Part shown: piece after piece, positions 47,019 through 58,900 of the stretch
How positions within the stretch are numbered: position 1 is the first letter of the stretch
How the letters are laid out: each line of letters begins with the position of its first letter
Assembly: GCF_000005505.3 (NCBI RefSeq)
Contig: NC_016131.3
Span: 39,532,855-39,596,854 of the forward strand
DNA: 64,000 nucleotides
Direction: 5' to 3'
DNA from: Brachypodium distachyon
Lineage: Eukaryota; Streptophyta; Magnoliopsida; Poales; Poaceae
Notes under the pieces: generated by a model
Databases searched by the model: none
The model's input: only the letters and a program-made list of their open reading frames with translations
Told to the model about the DNA's origin: nothing
Position numbers and translations under genes: made by a program

Positions 47019-48073
47019 TTAATTAAACTTGGTGAAATTTATATGAAAAATACATAAAATCAAGTCGTCGAGGCTGTTCAGCGAGGCGTCGAAGTCTTCG
47101 TTGTCGTCGTCGCTGCCGAGGACGATGCCGTCTGGCTGGCAGCATGCCTCTTTCGCCGCCTTCTCCTTTGCCGCCTCCTTCGCAGCCTCGGCGTCGCTCC
47201 AAGCGAGGATCTCGGCCTCCGTCATCATGAAGCCGAGACAGCGCGCCTTCTTGGCTTCCTCCTCGCTGGCACGCTCTGCCTCGCGCAGGCCCAGGAACTC
47301 CTCCGCTCGTCCTCTTGCTCCGGCACCCACGCCGGCTCCGGCTTTGGCCTGACGAGACGGAGGTGGCCGCGCAGCGGCAACAGTGCCTGACACCCACGGG
47401 AGGAGCCAGCTCGTCCTTGATCGCAGCGTCGGCGTGCGTGCCGCCGAGGAGTTGCTGCGGGAGGAGGAGCTGGAGGAGAATACGTCGTCAGACCGTGCCA
47501 GCTAGTGGTGCTGGTGGCCGGTAACCCTGGGGCCTCCAGGCGGGGGTGGTTGCCGGCGGCGATGTGACCATCACCGCCTGTAACGTGCACCCTTGCGCGC
47601 CCCAGAACGCGTGCTGCTCGATGATGTCATGCCTCAACGGCGGTGCGCGCTGGACCTGGCCCTCGTACCGGGCCATGTCGGCGTCGTGTTGTGTTGGAAA
47701 GAAGGCGTCCCAGTTGGTGCCGGAGGAGAATACGCCGCCAGAACGTGCCAACCAGCAGCCGGTGGCATTGGGGTCTTCAGGCGGGGGTGGTTGCCGGCGG
47801 CGATGGTCACATCGCCGCCTGGAACGTGCACCCCTGCGCGCCCCAGAACGAGTGCCGGGCCATGTCGGCGTTGTGTTGTGTGGCAAAGAATGCGTCCCAG
47901 TTGGTGCCGGAGGGGCGATTCCAGTCCGGCATCTCGCGCTCCTCCGTCGTCGGGAACCACCACCACTGGGTGCTGATGGCGGCCTGGCAGGCTCGTCCCC
48001 GCGGCACAGGCGGCGTTGGGATGCTACCGAGGCTGAGCGCCCAGCAGCCTGATAGGCGGCAGTCCGGCAGCGC
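47019..48073 (-). pseudogene. Decayed coding-like block with internal duplications
   Basis: The minus strand carries GC-rich ORF fragments in shifting frames. One 124-residue piece is Ala/Glu/Lys-rich (AEILAWSDAEAAKEAAKEKA) with an acidic end (GSDDDNEDFDASLNSLDDL). Further 5' (higher coordinates) the motif GTNWDAFF-TQH-ADMAR occurs twice and HxFWGAQGCTxQA twice, reflecting a tandem DNA duplication. I cannot name the protein. Copies of this kind of sequence may belong to a transposon-carried or captured gene. The gypsy LTR at 48074 cuts directly into the coding-like frame, so the block predates that insertion. Confidence 0.45.
47471..47930. repeat. ~250-bp tandem duplication
   Basis: GGAGGAGAATACG occurs at about 47472 and 47722, and AGGCGGGGGTGGTTGCCGGC occurs once in each unit, as does GCGTCCCAGTTGGTGCCGGA. 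The second unit has a deletion removing the segment with CTCGATGATGTCATGCC. Confidence 0.8.
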
Positions 48074-48550
48074 TGACGAGGGAATGACCCTTCGAGTCCT
48101 CAACCTTCATATACCCGATACAGCCCAACAGGGGGTCCACTTGAAGGCCCATCAAGTATATGCAGGTCGAGTCCCTCAAAGTGCGGCTCAAGCCAAGGAA
48201 CATAATCTTTTCGTACCAGAATAAACTGATTTGATTGTAACCTTCCCGATTATCACGCCCGAGACCTAGCCGCCAGTATATAAGGCTAGGAGGGGGAGTC
48301 GGGAAAGGGTAACCACTACTCATCCGCCAGATTCATCTGCGCACCATAGCTTCATAGCTTCTCTGTAATCTCGATCAATACAATACACCAAAAGCAGGAC
48401 GTAGGGGTATTACCTTCCGAGGGCCCCGAACCTGGGTAAACCTTGCGACTCCCCTAGTCTTTGTTAGTCGACGAGATCGCTGGTACACCCCGTGCTCTCC
48501 CTCAGTCGAAAACCCTTGAGTCAGGGTATTGCCGAGGTAGCCCCTCGTCA
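48074..48550 (+). repeat. 5' LTR of gypsy element
   Basis: Begins TGACGAGG and ends CCTCGTCA, an exact 8-bp inverted terminus, 477 bp long. It contains a TATA box (GTATATAAGG, about 48277-48285). A primer-binding-site-like TTGGCGCC follows at once. Confidence 0.85.
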
Positions 48551-48710
48551 TTGGCGCCGACCATGGGGAAGAAATGCATCAGATCTACGATCTTCTTGAC
48601 CATGCCGCTTTCAATCCACAACGCATCAACCATGGAGGAGCCGATCCGCTTCGGGTCCTTGAATTTCTCAGCTCACCCGTCGGCATTGCACTCAGCCTTT
48701 CGCAACCTTC

Positions 48711-50170
48711 GTGGTCTTCTGGAGCTGTCGTTCGGAGGTTTTGACCTCTGAGTCAGTCGCGAAGGAATCTCTGGTGGCTTCACCGACCGATCCTTCACCC
48801 CCGATGCGTTCGCTGGGTGAAACAGGGCCAATTTTGGCCAAAAGTTTTTGCACCGAGTGTGATTCGCATCACTCGGTGTTCGCTGAAGATTCCAGTCCTT
48901 GCAGCGTCAGTACCTGTTCGAGTGTAGCAATCAATCCCACTGACGCAACTGTGATCCCTCGCATGACCTTGGCACAGGTCTTCGCAGCGGAAGTAGGCGA
49001 GTGCAGTGGAGATGGACACCGCGCCGGCAGAACCATCTTCGGTGAAGCACGCGCAAGAGACGTGACCAACGATCGGCCAACGATCATTCTCACGCCGGAA
49101 GAAGAAGCTCAGGTCGAGGCCGCTCTTAATGGCACCAACCCTTTACCAGCAGACGCCACGCGCAACGAGTTGATGGCATACCACCATGCGCTAGACACTA
49201 CGCATGCTCGACTGCGAGAGGACTAGGCGGAGCTCCAACGGCGGAGGGAAGTCGCCAACGCTTCGAGTGCTCGAAGACAGCTCTCAGCACAGAGTCGCAG
49301 TGCCTGCTCCCGGAGCACCCCCAGATACAGAGCGCCACGCTATCAATCTCAGTTGAACAATATCCCCGAGCGAGATCTCATCGGCATGACACGCAGTTTG
49401 GACGACGAACTGATGACAGTCAATACCAAGGGAGAGTTGCTTCCCCGGACGCCACAACAAGCTGTGGTCGCTGCAAACACGTACCTCCTATCCACCATGC
49501 CACCGGATGACGACCCGAAGGCGACAATCCACAAGCAGGTCTTGTCCGGCTTGGGCCTCGTCGGGAATGCCCTCATGGGCACCAGTTCGAACCAGATGGA
49601 GCCCCGACGGCATAGGGATGGCGGCTCCCCACGGTAAAACAATCACACGACTCCTCCATGACGGGGACTGGAAGAACAGCCTAATCGCCGCTGCAACACC
49701 CCCGTACTAGGACATGCTCGTGATATCATTACACTGCAGGGAATCGATCGCGAGCGGTCAGCCCGTGCTGGCCGCATCACAGAGGAAGAGGATGAACCTT
49801 GCGGTGTGGCCTGCTTTAACCGTCGCATTCGCAATTCGAAGATGCCCGATAATTTTTTAGTATCGTTGAGCGCAATCAAGTTTGACGGCTCCCAGGAGCT
49901 GAGAGCTTGGTTAGAAGATTACCTCACAATGGTACGACTGAAGGGAGGAACAAAGAACACAGCCCTGCAGTGTTTACAGTTGCAGCTCGAGGGGCACGCT
50001 CGCACATGGCTGGCTAGTCTGCCAGAAGGCGAAATAGGCTCGTGGGACGAGCTCTACCAAGTTTTCGCCCGCACATTTCGGGCAACGTATAAATGGCCAG
50101 TCTCATTGGAAGAACTTCGAGCATGCACTCAGAGGTCGAGTGAGTCCATTCGACTCAATAACCCAGAGGC
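48711..50170 (+). pseudogene. Gypsy gag remnant
   Basis: An N-terminal region is readable from 48711 with a TAG at about 49225 (ILTPEEEAQVEAALNGTNPL precedes it), then more in-frame text to 49637. The conserved retrotransposon-gag core begins at about 49806 (ACFNRRIRNSKMPDNFLVSL; GHARTWLASLPEGEIGSWDE; FRATYKWPVSLEELRAC). At SSESIR the frame passes straight into RNase H-flanking sequence, which marks the deletion junction near 50155. Confidence 0.85.
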
Positions 50171-50660
50171 AACAGGACGGATCTCCCAATGGGGAATCGA
50201 GCTTTCGCCCAGGAATATCACATACGAGCGCCGGAAGGCAATCAAAGTCGCAAGTACTGCCAGATTTCATCGCCGAGTGGACCGAGATGCAGACTCCAAG
50301 CTCGCCTGATTTGTCGAGTGCTTGGACCATGTACTTCGATGGATCCAAACGGGCAGAAGGTGCAGGGGCAGGAATAATACTGATCTCGCCAAAAGGGAAC
50401 AGGATGCGCTATGTTTTTCAGATTGACTTCCGCAACGCCTCCAACAACGAAGCTGAGTATGAGGCCTTGTTGCATGGCATGCGGATGGCAAAAGCATGTG
50501 GCGCTGCTCGTCTAATGATCTATGGTGAATCAACTTGGTTGTGCAACAAACAATGACGACCTGTGACGCAATATCAGACACCATGATCGCCTACCGTGAT
50601 ATGTACAACACATTGGAGGGTAATTTTGATGGTTGTGAGCTCGCGCATGTCAGCTGAGCC
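50155..50660 (+). pseudogene. Gypsy archaeal-type RNase H remnant
   Basis: NNPEATGRISQWGIELSP starts the linker. The RNase H core follows in a shifted frame: WTMYFDGSKRAEGAGAG, then NASNNEAEYEALLHGMRMAK and IYGES. The usual GDS catalytic motif reads GES, and a TGA follows in NKQ. A second RNase H of this kind is a feature of Tat-lineage gypsy elements. Confidence 0.8.
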
Positions 50661-50876
50661 AGTAACGAAGAGTCTGATCATTTAGCCAACCTGGGATCCA
50701 CACGGGCAACAGTTCTGCCTGGAGTTTTTCTGGAGATCATTCATCAACGATCCATCAAAGAGAAGAGCACGACGATTTCGGTCAAAAAGTCATCCCACTC
50801 AGAGCTTCTAACCGACTCAACAGTTTCGCTCGACAGCCCCGCAGTCGAGCAAGCAGAGGACGGCGCAGTCGAAGTC

Positions 50877-52104
50877 ATGGCAACTGAACCAACATGGATG
50901 AAGCCACTACTCGCATATATGCTCCGGCAGGAGTTGCCAGAGGATACAACCGAAGCTAGAAAGATTATGAGGCGATCGAAAGCTTTCACAGTAATCAATG
51001 GCGAGCTGTACAAATGCCGTGTCTCTCGCATTTTTCAGAGATGTATTGCACCAGAAGAAGGACATGATATCCTCCTAGATATCCATCAGGGCACGTGCGG
51101 GCACCACGCTGGAAGCAAAACAATCACCGCCAAAGCCTTCAGAGCCGGGTTCTACTGGCCCACGGGCCTACTTGACGCCCAGGCTATTGTCAGTAAATGC
51201 GAGGCATGTCAGATGTACGCCACGAAGCCACATGCCCCAGCGTCTGAGATCAAGACAATTCCCATCACCTGGCCTTTTGCGCAATGGGGACTCGATATGG
51301 TAGGCCCGTTGAGGAAGTTGCGTCATGGAGGACATCGTTTTCTGCTAGTCGCGGTTGACAAATTTTCGAAGTGGATCGAGGCCATGCCAATTGCAAGTGC
51401 CACATCTACAACGGCTATTCAATTCTTCAGATCCATCGTTTTCCGTTTTGGTGTTCCTCACAGCATCATCACAGACAATGGAAGCAACTTCAAGGCAGCT
51501 GACTTTCAAGACTTCTGCAAGCAGATGGGGATCCGAATAGACTACGCTGCAGTCGCGCACTCGCATACAAATGGCCAAGTAAAAAAGGCCAATGGTCTGC
51601 TCACCGAAGGCATGCGGAAAAGGTTGATAACACCCTTGCGGAGAGCAGCTGGCGCCTTCGAACTACACCAAATTCTTCCACGCAGTTCACCCCTTTCTTT
51701 ATGGTGTACGGGGCAGAAGCAGTGCTGCCATCCGAGGTGAGGTATAATACAATAATGCACCTCGGGTCGCAGCATACGCCGGACCAGATTGCACAGAAGG
51801 TATGGAAAATGCACTTGACGCAACAGATGAGGCACGTGACATCGCCCTCGCTCGGTCAGCAGTTTACCAACATATTCTCCGCAATTATCACGACCGTCGA
51901 CTACGTTGTCGCTCACTCGTTGAGGGCGATCTAGTCCTTCGGCTGATACAGAAAAGTCATCACAAATTGGCATCGCCATGGGAGGGGCCTTACATCATAT
52001 CCAAAGTAATCCCAGGCGGTGCCTACATCCTAAAAGATCCAGCCACCAGCATCGATTTCGGCACGCCGTGGAACGCCGCACAGTTACGATGTTTCTACGC
52101 TTAG
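50877..52104 (+). pseudogene. Gypsy integrase, catalytic Glu replaced
   Basis: The HHCC zinc-binding region (DIHQGTCGHHAGSKTITAKA ... CEACQ) and an rve core are present. The first two catalytic acids are intact (WGLDMVGPL and IITDNGSNF), but the third motif reads NGQVKKANGLL where the family has QVERANG. The frame breaks near 51690. A C-terminal part resumes in another frame (51802-52104: SLVEGDLVLRLIQKSHHKLA, WEGPYIISKVIPGGAYIL). The remnant is inactive on both counts. Confidence 0.88.
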
Positions 52105-52680
52105 TTTTTCCTACAAACAGACTCAATTTATCTTTTCATCGTCTTCAGTTTATATTCAGTCATATTATCTTCGTCAGTACATCATTGAATAAAGACTAGT
52201 TTTTTCCTCGTATGTGAGCTGAATTACTAAATTAAACACCTTCGTCTCTCCAAAGACATGAGTGATATATCAATATAATATTGCTAGAGTGGGGCAACTC
52301 CAGCGCCACAGTTAAAGCTCAGCAGGTGGCACTCATCCGAAAGTCAATCAGGACTCGGGGGTTGCGCGAAACACCCACCAATACAAGCATTGTATAGATA
52401 CATTGCATAAACCACGATTATCCCTGTCCAGGCGAGGACTCAGAACCATCGGATCGCCGCTCTCGTCGCATTTCGTCACGACACAAGATATTCAACATCG
52501 GCAAGAAGGATCAATTGATAAAGGTACATATTCCAGATCTTTAACTAACAAAGTTTTTGTTGCAAGACATAACAAAAGGAGATGAAGCACTTGCTACTCG
52601 ACACCTAATTGCAAGAAAAGACTCAGGGGCTGTTTTCCCCCCAAAAGTACTAAAACTCAACGACGATGTAGAAGTCTATA
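52105..52680. other. Non-coding spacer within gypsy 3' region
   Basis: Between the integrase and the first antisense ORF. It contains short frames only. Confidence 0.4.
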
Positions 52681-53190
52681 TCATCTCGACAAGGTTGACC
52701 AGCTCTCGAACATGCCACTCGACGGCGTCATAGTAATACTCCATGTTAATCTCGCCGTCTTCAAAAAACGACACCACATGGAATCCCCCAGATCCAGGCC
52801 GGGATATCGAAGCCGAACAAAAGCCAGGCCAACAGTGGCGCCAGTTACAAGCTGTTCATGTATATAACTCTTGATGATGGCCGAATCCGTGAACAAACGG
52901 ACCAAACCCCGGAGATTGTCAAGAACCGGCGTGTTCGAAAACAGATGAATGTCAGTCATAATCTGGCGGCACGAGCCCAAACAAGCTTTGGCCCGGGCGG
53001 CCCGATCCTGCAGAAGCGCCAATACATACCCTCTATCGGAGTCGAACCGGAAGGAAGGAACCTTCGGCCCCGCCCATTGAAGTGTGTTCAGGCGATGACG
53101 AACGCACTCAGCTTCCTCGTGGGACTCGGGGATAATTTCTGCAAATACAAGACAGTCTGTTAAAGACGAGAAGCAATACAGAACGAGCAA
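52681..53190 (-). CDS. Antisense ORF of gypsy element (gene23-like), 169 aa
   Basis: An uninterrupted minus-strand ORF opposite to gag-pol. Recognisable stretch: GYVLALLQDRAARAKACLGS, then LVRLFTDSAIIKSYIHEQLV and GLAFVRLRYPGLDLGD. Antisense genes in the 3' part are known for some Tat-lineage elements (maize Grande carries gene 23). I assign it by position and style, not by a search. Its domain resembles the second antisense ORF at 53836-54174. Function unknown. Confidence 0.6.
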   Translation of the reverse strand: MLVLYCFSSLTDCLVFAEIIPESHEEAECVRHRLNTLQWAGPKVPSFRFDSDRGYVLALLQDRAARAKACLGSCRQIMTDIHLFSNTPVLDNLRGLVRLFTDSAIIKSYIHEQLVTGATVGLAFVRLRYPGLDLGDSMWCRFLKTARLTWSITMTPSSGMFESWSTLSR

Positions 53191-53426
53191 TCACTACAAA
53201 CAATGCTTATTGCGCAGATCAGAGCTTATCGAAACAAGCTCCCCAAAAGAAATTCTTCTCGGGTGGCAGCAGCACGAGCCTTCGACTTCCACACAGCAAC
53301 CTCCCTACGGAGCGCCAAGAGCTGACGTTCAGCGTCCCTCACGCGATCGCGAAGATACACGATCTCATCGGATCCACTCATCTCGGCGAAAGCAACGAAG
53401 CAGTTGATCTAGCCAGATATGTCAAT

Positions 53427-53820
53427 CAAGGTCTATTCGAGTCCGTGCCTAACTCCGCGCAATTAGCCACGCATTCGGGGGCTACTCCCATCGGGAGCGC
53501 TGTCCGTGCACCCGACGAAATTTTCCTAAATCAAGGTCTGTTGGAGTCCGTGCCTAACTCCGCGCAGTTAGCCACGCACTTGGGGGCTACTCCCATCGGG
53601 AGTGCTGTCCGCGCACCCGACGGTAACCGAAGCAGCGAATATGGACAAGATGTACAGCATATGGACATCGATTTATCATATACCATCAATATAATAGATC
53701 CATTACAGTGGCCATATACAAATTGAATTTTTTCTTTCGAGTCCGTCCCCAACTACAAGCAGTTGGACACGCACTTGAGGGCTACTCCCATCGGGAGAGC
53801 TGATCGTTCACCCGATATCT
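53427..53820. repeat. Three ~95-bp repeats each with a hairpin
   Basis: Units at about 53427-53531, 53532-53626 and 53736-53820 each contain GAGTCCGTGCCTAACT, GGGGGCTACTCCCATCGGG and CACCCGA. CTCCCATCGGGAG can fold as a 5-bp stem with a 3-nt loop. The third unit is more diverged and displaced by about 110 bp. Confidence 0.88.
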
Positions 53821-53835
53821 TTTTTCCCTATGTGC

Positions 53836-54174
53836 CTACGGTGCGATTTGATTTGCGACCTGGTTCGCCTCAAGCTGCGTTCTTTCCGCCTCCTCACGAA
53901 GAAAGATGATCCATCGAGCCGGTTGCAACGTTCGATCCATTTGAGGACGGATATCAATCGTCTCCCCAAGCATCACAGGAAAATCGTGGATGTGATCAAG
54001 ATCTAAACTGAGATGGCTCAGAAGGGCAAACGCCAAAGCATGTTGAGCGCCCCTAATCATCAAACTCCGGGCGAAATCTTGTACCCCCGTGCCGCCACGA
54101 AATTTTTGCATCAAAGCTTCGAGTCCAGCAGGCGGTCGATGCAGAGGAAACAAGGCTTGGTATATGTGCTCCAA
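53836..54174 (-). CDS. Second antisense ORF, related to the first
   Basis: A 112-aa ORF: PPAGLEALMQKFRGGTGVQD, then FARSLMIRGAQHALAFALLS and HLSLDLDH. Pattern and spacing match the end of the 52681-53190 product (LVRLF..., QLVTGAT..LAFVRL, LDLGD), suggesting a duplicated domain or two pieces of one longer antisense gene. Its 5' part may have been removed by the copia insertion at 54236. Confidence 0.5.
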   Translation of the reverse strand: MEHIYQALFPLHRPPAGLEALMQKFRGGTGVQDFARSLMIRGAQHALAFALLSHLSLDLDHIHDFPVMLGETIDIRPQMDRTLQPARWIIFLREEAERTQLEANQVANQIAP

Positions 54175-54235
54175 CGTCGATCGACAGGAGTCGGCAAAAC
54201 CCCCAATTTGGTCAACACGATTGAAAGATCGAGTA

Positions 54236-55370
54236 TGTCACAGAGGGGGGTGAATGTGACCAGTTTTAATTCTTTCTTCAAAATGAAGACTGAAGACTGA
54301 AGACAGTCACAATACTTCAACAATTTTAGAGTAGCAACGGAAAGAACACAATGAATCAGTTATACTTCAAGGAGTAAAAGTTGAGGAATGAAATCACCAA
54401 GACTGAAGACAGGGATTTGTTTCCGAAGTTCAGATTGTTGGCACAATCGTACGTCTCCGTTGAGGGGGCTGAGTCACACAAGACTCGCGGACACACAAGT
54501 CCACCCAATCCTCCTGAGCTAAGACCGAAGTCTCGCCGAGTTACTCGTGGTAGATCTTGAGGTGATCTCTGGACCTTCACAGACTGGTTGATGGCAAATC
54601 ACAATCTTTGATTGCTCTTCAACACTGACTCCTAGCCATCTAGGTGATGCCAATCACCAAGAGTAACAAGCTTAGAGTGCTCGGCTAGAGAGGGGATCCC
54701 ATTCTTCAGGCTCAGTTCAGCTCTAAGGATTTTATCAGGTGTTCTTCAAAACAACTCACTCGGGATCACCTCCGAATTTCTTCGTGGTGGGTCGTCTTAT
54801 ATAGCCTTGGCCACGGCTGATCTAGTCGTTGTGACCCGTTGGATAAAATGAACTTTGAGCCTCCAGTTTACACTTTATCACTTCGTCTCACAACGGTTAG
54901 ATTAGGTAGTCAAGCACGAAAGCGACAGATTTTCAAACACATTTGAACTCAGAGTGAAGACTTCACGCGGAAGTTTCTGTAAAGCCTGAAATGCTTCATT
55001 CTTCACTCCGACAAAAAACACACACAGAAAATGGTTTTCGCCTAAGCTGAACATGAAGAATAAGGTTTCACATAAACTAGCTCCACACGTCAAAGCCCCC
55101 TTAATAGTACGACGTTCCTATACTCAAGTGAAAGAAAAAGCTATGGAATGACCTGTGAAGAATGCTATGCTTCACGTTCTTCACCGTTCTTCACTGAGTT
55201 CTTCATACTTCACGCCAGTACCTGTACTTCAATTTTTAGGGATCATCGATGCTGGTTAAACCAATTCTTTTGAGGAACTAAAACCTGAAACACTAAGTGT
55301 AACTCATTAGTTCCTCAACCACGTTGTCATCATTCATCAAAACCCATACAGGGGCAAGGTCTCCCTTTCA
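54236..55370 (-). repeat. 3' LTR of the SIRE-type element
   Basis: About 1135 bp; on the minus strand starts TGAAAGGGAGACC right after the polypurine tract and ends CCCCCCTCTGTGACA. A TATA box (TATATAAGACG on the minus strand) lies at about 54797-54804. Confidence 0.75.
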
Positions 55371-55385
55371 ATCTCCCCCTTTTTG
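55371..55385 (-). other. Polypurine tract
   Basis: AAAAAGGGGGAGAT on the minus strand directly before the LTR start, as in SIRE elements. A second GGGGGAG-rich stretch at about 55865-55890 follows the third ORF stop. Confidence 0.8.
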
Positions 55386-55921
55386 GTGTTTGATGACAAC
55401 ACTGGTTAAAGCTTCAAAGATGGGAAAAATTAAGTCTGAAGGTTTTAACTTGTGAGTTATATGAAGACTCCCCCTGAAGATATGCACTATTTAGATTGCG
55501 TTTGAATGCAAGTGCAGTGAGCTTTAGGAGTGTGAGGAAATCTTCATATTCTTTAGAAGCAAGGGTGTGCATCGTGTACAGGGTTAGAGCAGAAATAATA
55601 AGAACTCATACATGCTCATAAATTGAAGTAAACAGATGCAGCACCAACAAGTATTAAAGTAAATATGCATGCATGAGGAATGAAGATGCATGAAGATTAA
55701 ATTTATTACAGGCATTTCAGAATCCTCTTGCAAGAGGCAAAATTTAGTGTACTTCAACACAACCCAGAGTTTTAAACCACACAGAATAGAACTTAAGTTT
55801 TTAGGACGACGAAGAATGAAGAAGAACCAGACAAAAGCAAAACTCCCCCTTCATCAAAAAGCGAAACCTCCCCCTGACTCCTTCTCCCCCTTTGGCATCA
55901 AGACGCCAAAAAGTTTGAAGA

Positions 55922-58900
55922 CTACTGACTTGGTGTAGCGTCGTTGTCTTCAAGCTTCAGAACGTCAGGGTAGTGCTTGGAGAGGAAGTCTTGAAGTAAG
56001 CTACTGGTCTTCTCTTCGCGTGTCAACTTCTTCAGGAGTACTTGCTGATTCTTCAACAGAGCGGCCTGCTTCTCAAGGAGATCCTGCTGATCTTCAAACT
56101 TGCGGGAGAGCTTCACAATAAGATTCTTCAGGGAACCATCCGTGCCGGAGCTGGTCTCATGCTGAGAATCAGATGGATGAACTGCTTGCTTCAGCTGCGG
56201 TTGCGACGGGATGGGCGGTGAAGACTCCGGGTGATCAAAAACTGAGGTATGAGAAAGCACAGACGGCTCTGGATCTTGAGGTTTCAGCAAAAAGTACTTG
56301 TGCTGATGCTCCAACTCAAAACGCTTCTCAAACAACTGCAGGATGATCTTCATAATCTGGGGTGCATAGGGCAGAGCACGCACACGGTCTGCTGAGGCAT
56401 GGGTGATGGTCTGAAGAATATAGTCTCCAAAATCTTTCTTCTCACCCTTGAAGATGGCAAGCAGCAGATTGCGGTAAAGACCGGCTATCTCACTAGAGCT
56501 GCCTTGCTTGGGAGAGAGAGTGAAACAGAGAATGTCATTGAGAATCTTCACTTCAGGCTTCAACCCAGCCAGTCCTCCATAGGCGCCAGAAAATCCTTCT
56601 TCATAGAGAATGGCAATGTCTTCATCTGAGGCAGCCTGTTCTTCATGGATCTTGGGTTGGCCATCGAACTCAGCGAGACCAAGGAAATCCTTCAAGTGCC
56701 TGGAGGTGCAACTGTGCCTGTCACCATCTATCATCCAGTAGATGTTGTAGCCCTTTGAGTTGTCTTCCAATCTGCAGACCTTTCTGCCGAAAGTAGCATA
56801 GAACTGAAGAATCAGCTCATCATTCCAATTCTGGCAGGTCTGAACAAACTTGAGCAAACCATTGATGGCGAACAGTCATGACTCCACTCTGACGATTGAT
56901 GGCGAACCATTCATCATTGATGTACTTCAACTTGGCAAAGTGGGTCCGTGGTAGAAGAATCTGCGCATAGTAATCCTGCTGCTCAAAAGACCAAAACCTT
57001 CGATCTTCAGCTGATCTCTCCTCCTTGTACTTCAGCCCATTCTCCAGCCTTACGAGTTGAAGTTCAGCGTTCTTCAGGGCCTTGAAGTAAACCTTATCTC
57101 GGTCAGAGGATATTGGCATCTTTGGCTTCGGAGACAACAGCTCGCGGTGGTCTTCAGATATAGTTTGAGATCTCACAAGCATCCGTGAGAGTCTCCTGTC
57201 TTCACGATCCGTAGCGAGTCCGGATCGTCTTTTCTTCGGCGCAGGCTTGAGCAGATCTTCTGGCAGACGGTCGATCTCCATTAGATCATTAGAGGCTTGC
57301 GCGGGGTCTCTCTCTTCTTTCTTCTTCTCTTCTTCCTTCTCTTCTTCTTTCTCATCACTCGAGGAATCTGGGTCGGACTGGTCTGACGGGTCGGACGGGA
57401 CAACAATCTTCTTCTTCTTAACAACTTTCTTCACACGAACTTCTGGCGTTGGCACTGGGGCATCTGCATCAGTTTCTGCATCATTTGCATGCAAATCACG
57501 AGTGGCTTCAGTTTCGAAGTCACAGGTTCTTCCTTCTTCAACAGAGGCATCCACTGATTCAGTGCGAGGCAACGAGCTGCTGGTGGGGGGTTCCTCAGGA
57601 CGGGTGATGTCTTCTTGGTTCTTCCCCAGCACCTCATCACCTTCTTCCTGTTGAGCGGTGTGCTCAGACAGTACTGTGGGGGATGAAGCAGCTTGTTCCT
57701 GCTCCTAAGCAAGTGAAGTAAGCTTGACTGTTGATGTATATGGCACAAGTGTGTCAATAGCTTTCTTCAGAGGAACGACCGCAGATGATGAAGTGGAGGA
57801 ACTTCTTCCGGCAAGAACTTTGATCTTCAGACCAAACTCCTTCGTAGTCTTCTTCACTTCAGCGATCTGAGACGCCTGACGAGTCATAGTGATCTTCATT
57901 GATGGGACGGTCTGAGGTAAATCCTAACTTTCTTCAGTGTCAAAGGGGCAGCTGAATCATGTCTGGCCTTGAGACCAACCTCACGACGGATCTCACGAGC
58001 TGCATCCCTCGTCTTCTCATATTCAGTCTTCTCCCGATCAACTTCTTCATTTCCGCCCTGTGCTTCAGGCGTTTTCTCGGCGGCTTTCTTCCTTGCTTCA
58101 CTCTTAGCCTTATCAGCCTTCAGACTTTCGGCTGCTTGTTTCATCTGCTCAGCGAGCAGAGCTTTCTTCTTCTTCTTCTCAAGCTCAGCTTGAGTTTTCA
58201 ACGCAAGTTCCTTCGCTTTCTTCAGGGCGATGAGGTCAGCCATTTTCTTCTCTTCGGCTTCCTTCTCAGCCTTCTTCTTCTGCAATTCAGCAGCTTTCTT
58301 CTCCTTCAAGGCAGCTTCTGCCTTCTCAGTCTCAACACGTTTCTTCTCAGCACGATCTTCTTCTTTTAACCACCTAGCAACACGCAAACTGCGGTTCTCT
58401 TCCCATTCTTCAGCCCGAGTCTTGGCAACAATCAGGCCTTGAACATGGCTCATGAGGGAATCCGGGAGCGTTCCTTCATTGAAAGCAGCAAGCAGTACTG
58501 AATCAATGTGAACAACTTGAGGGGGATAAGGAATTTCTCCAGAGGCCATGGCGGCAGCAGTAGCAGCAGTAGCACCAGCAGCATCCTTGGATGAGGAACC
58601 GGGTCCAACAGCAGAGGCTTTCCTAGCTTTCTTCAGATCCTTCTTAAACTGTTTCTCTGCGTCTTCAGCAGCTTTCCTATTCTCAGGCATCTTGGCCTTG
58701 CCCTTGGAGTCTTCACAGGGCTTGTTGCGAGGCGCAAGAGGAGGCAGTGAAGAACCTCTGATCCGGGATGCTCTGGCAGGACCGCGCAATTCAACAGCAG
58801 GTTCAGACAGGAACACATCGCTGTCTTCAGTGTCTGAAGCCTTCTTGGACTTCGGCTTCTTGGAGAGGTCAACATAGTTGATATTTCTGATGATCTGCAG

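Larger units (their letters stand above)
48074..54235 (+). mobile_element. Defective Ty3/gypsy element (Tat-like), 3' end displaced
   Basis: 5' LTR 48074-48550; PBS-like TTGGCGCCGACC; gag pieces; archaeal-type RNase H; integrase; then a long 3' region with antisense ORFs and short repeats. The element is interrupted at 54235 by a SIRE-type copia insertion, so its 3' LTR is beyond the window. A large internal deletion has removed the gag end, protease and reverse transcriptase. Confidence 0.85.

Noticed and set aside
48024..48323. 99-aa minus ORF over the gypsy LTR
   Set aside because: It lies inside the LTR as defined by its inverted termini, so it is non-coding LTR sequence.
53427..53820. 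CRISPR-like array
   Set aside because: Units are ~95 bp, spacing irregular and the context is a plant gypsy element.
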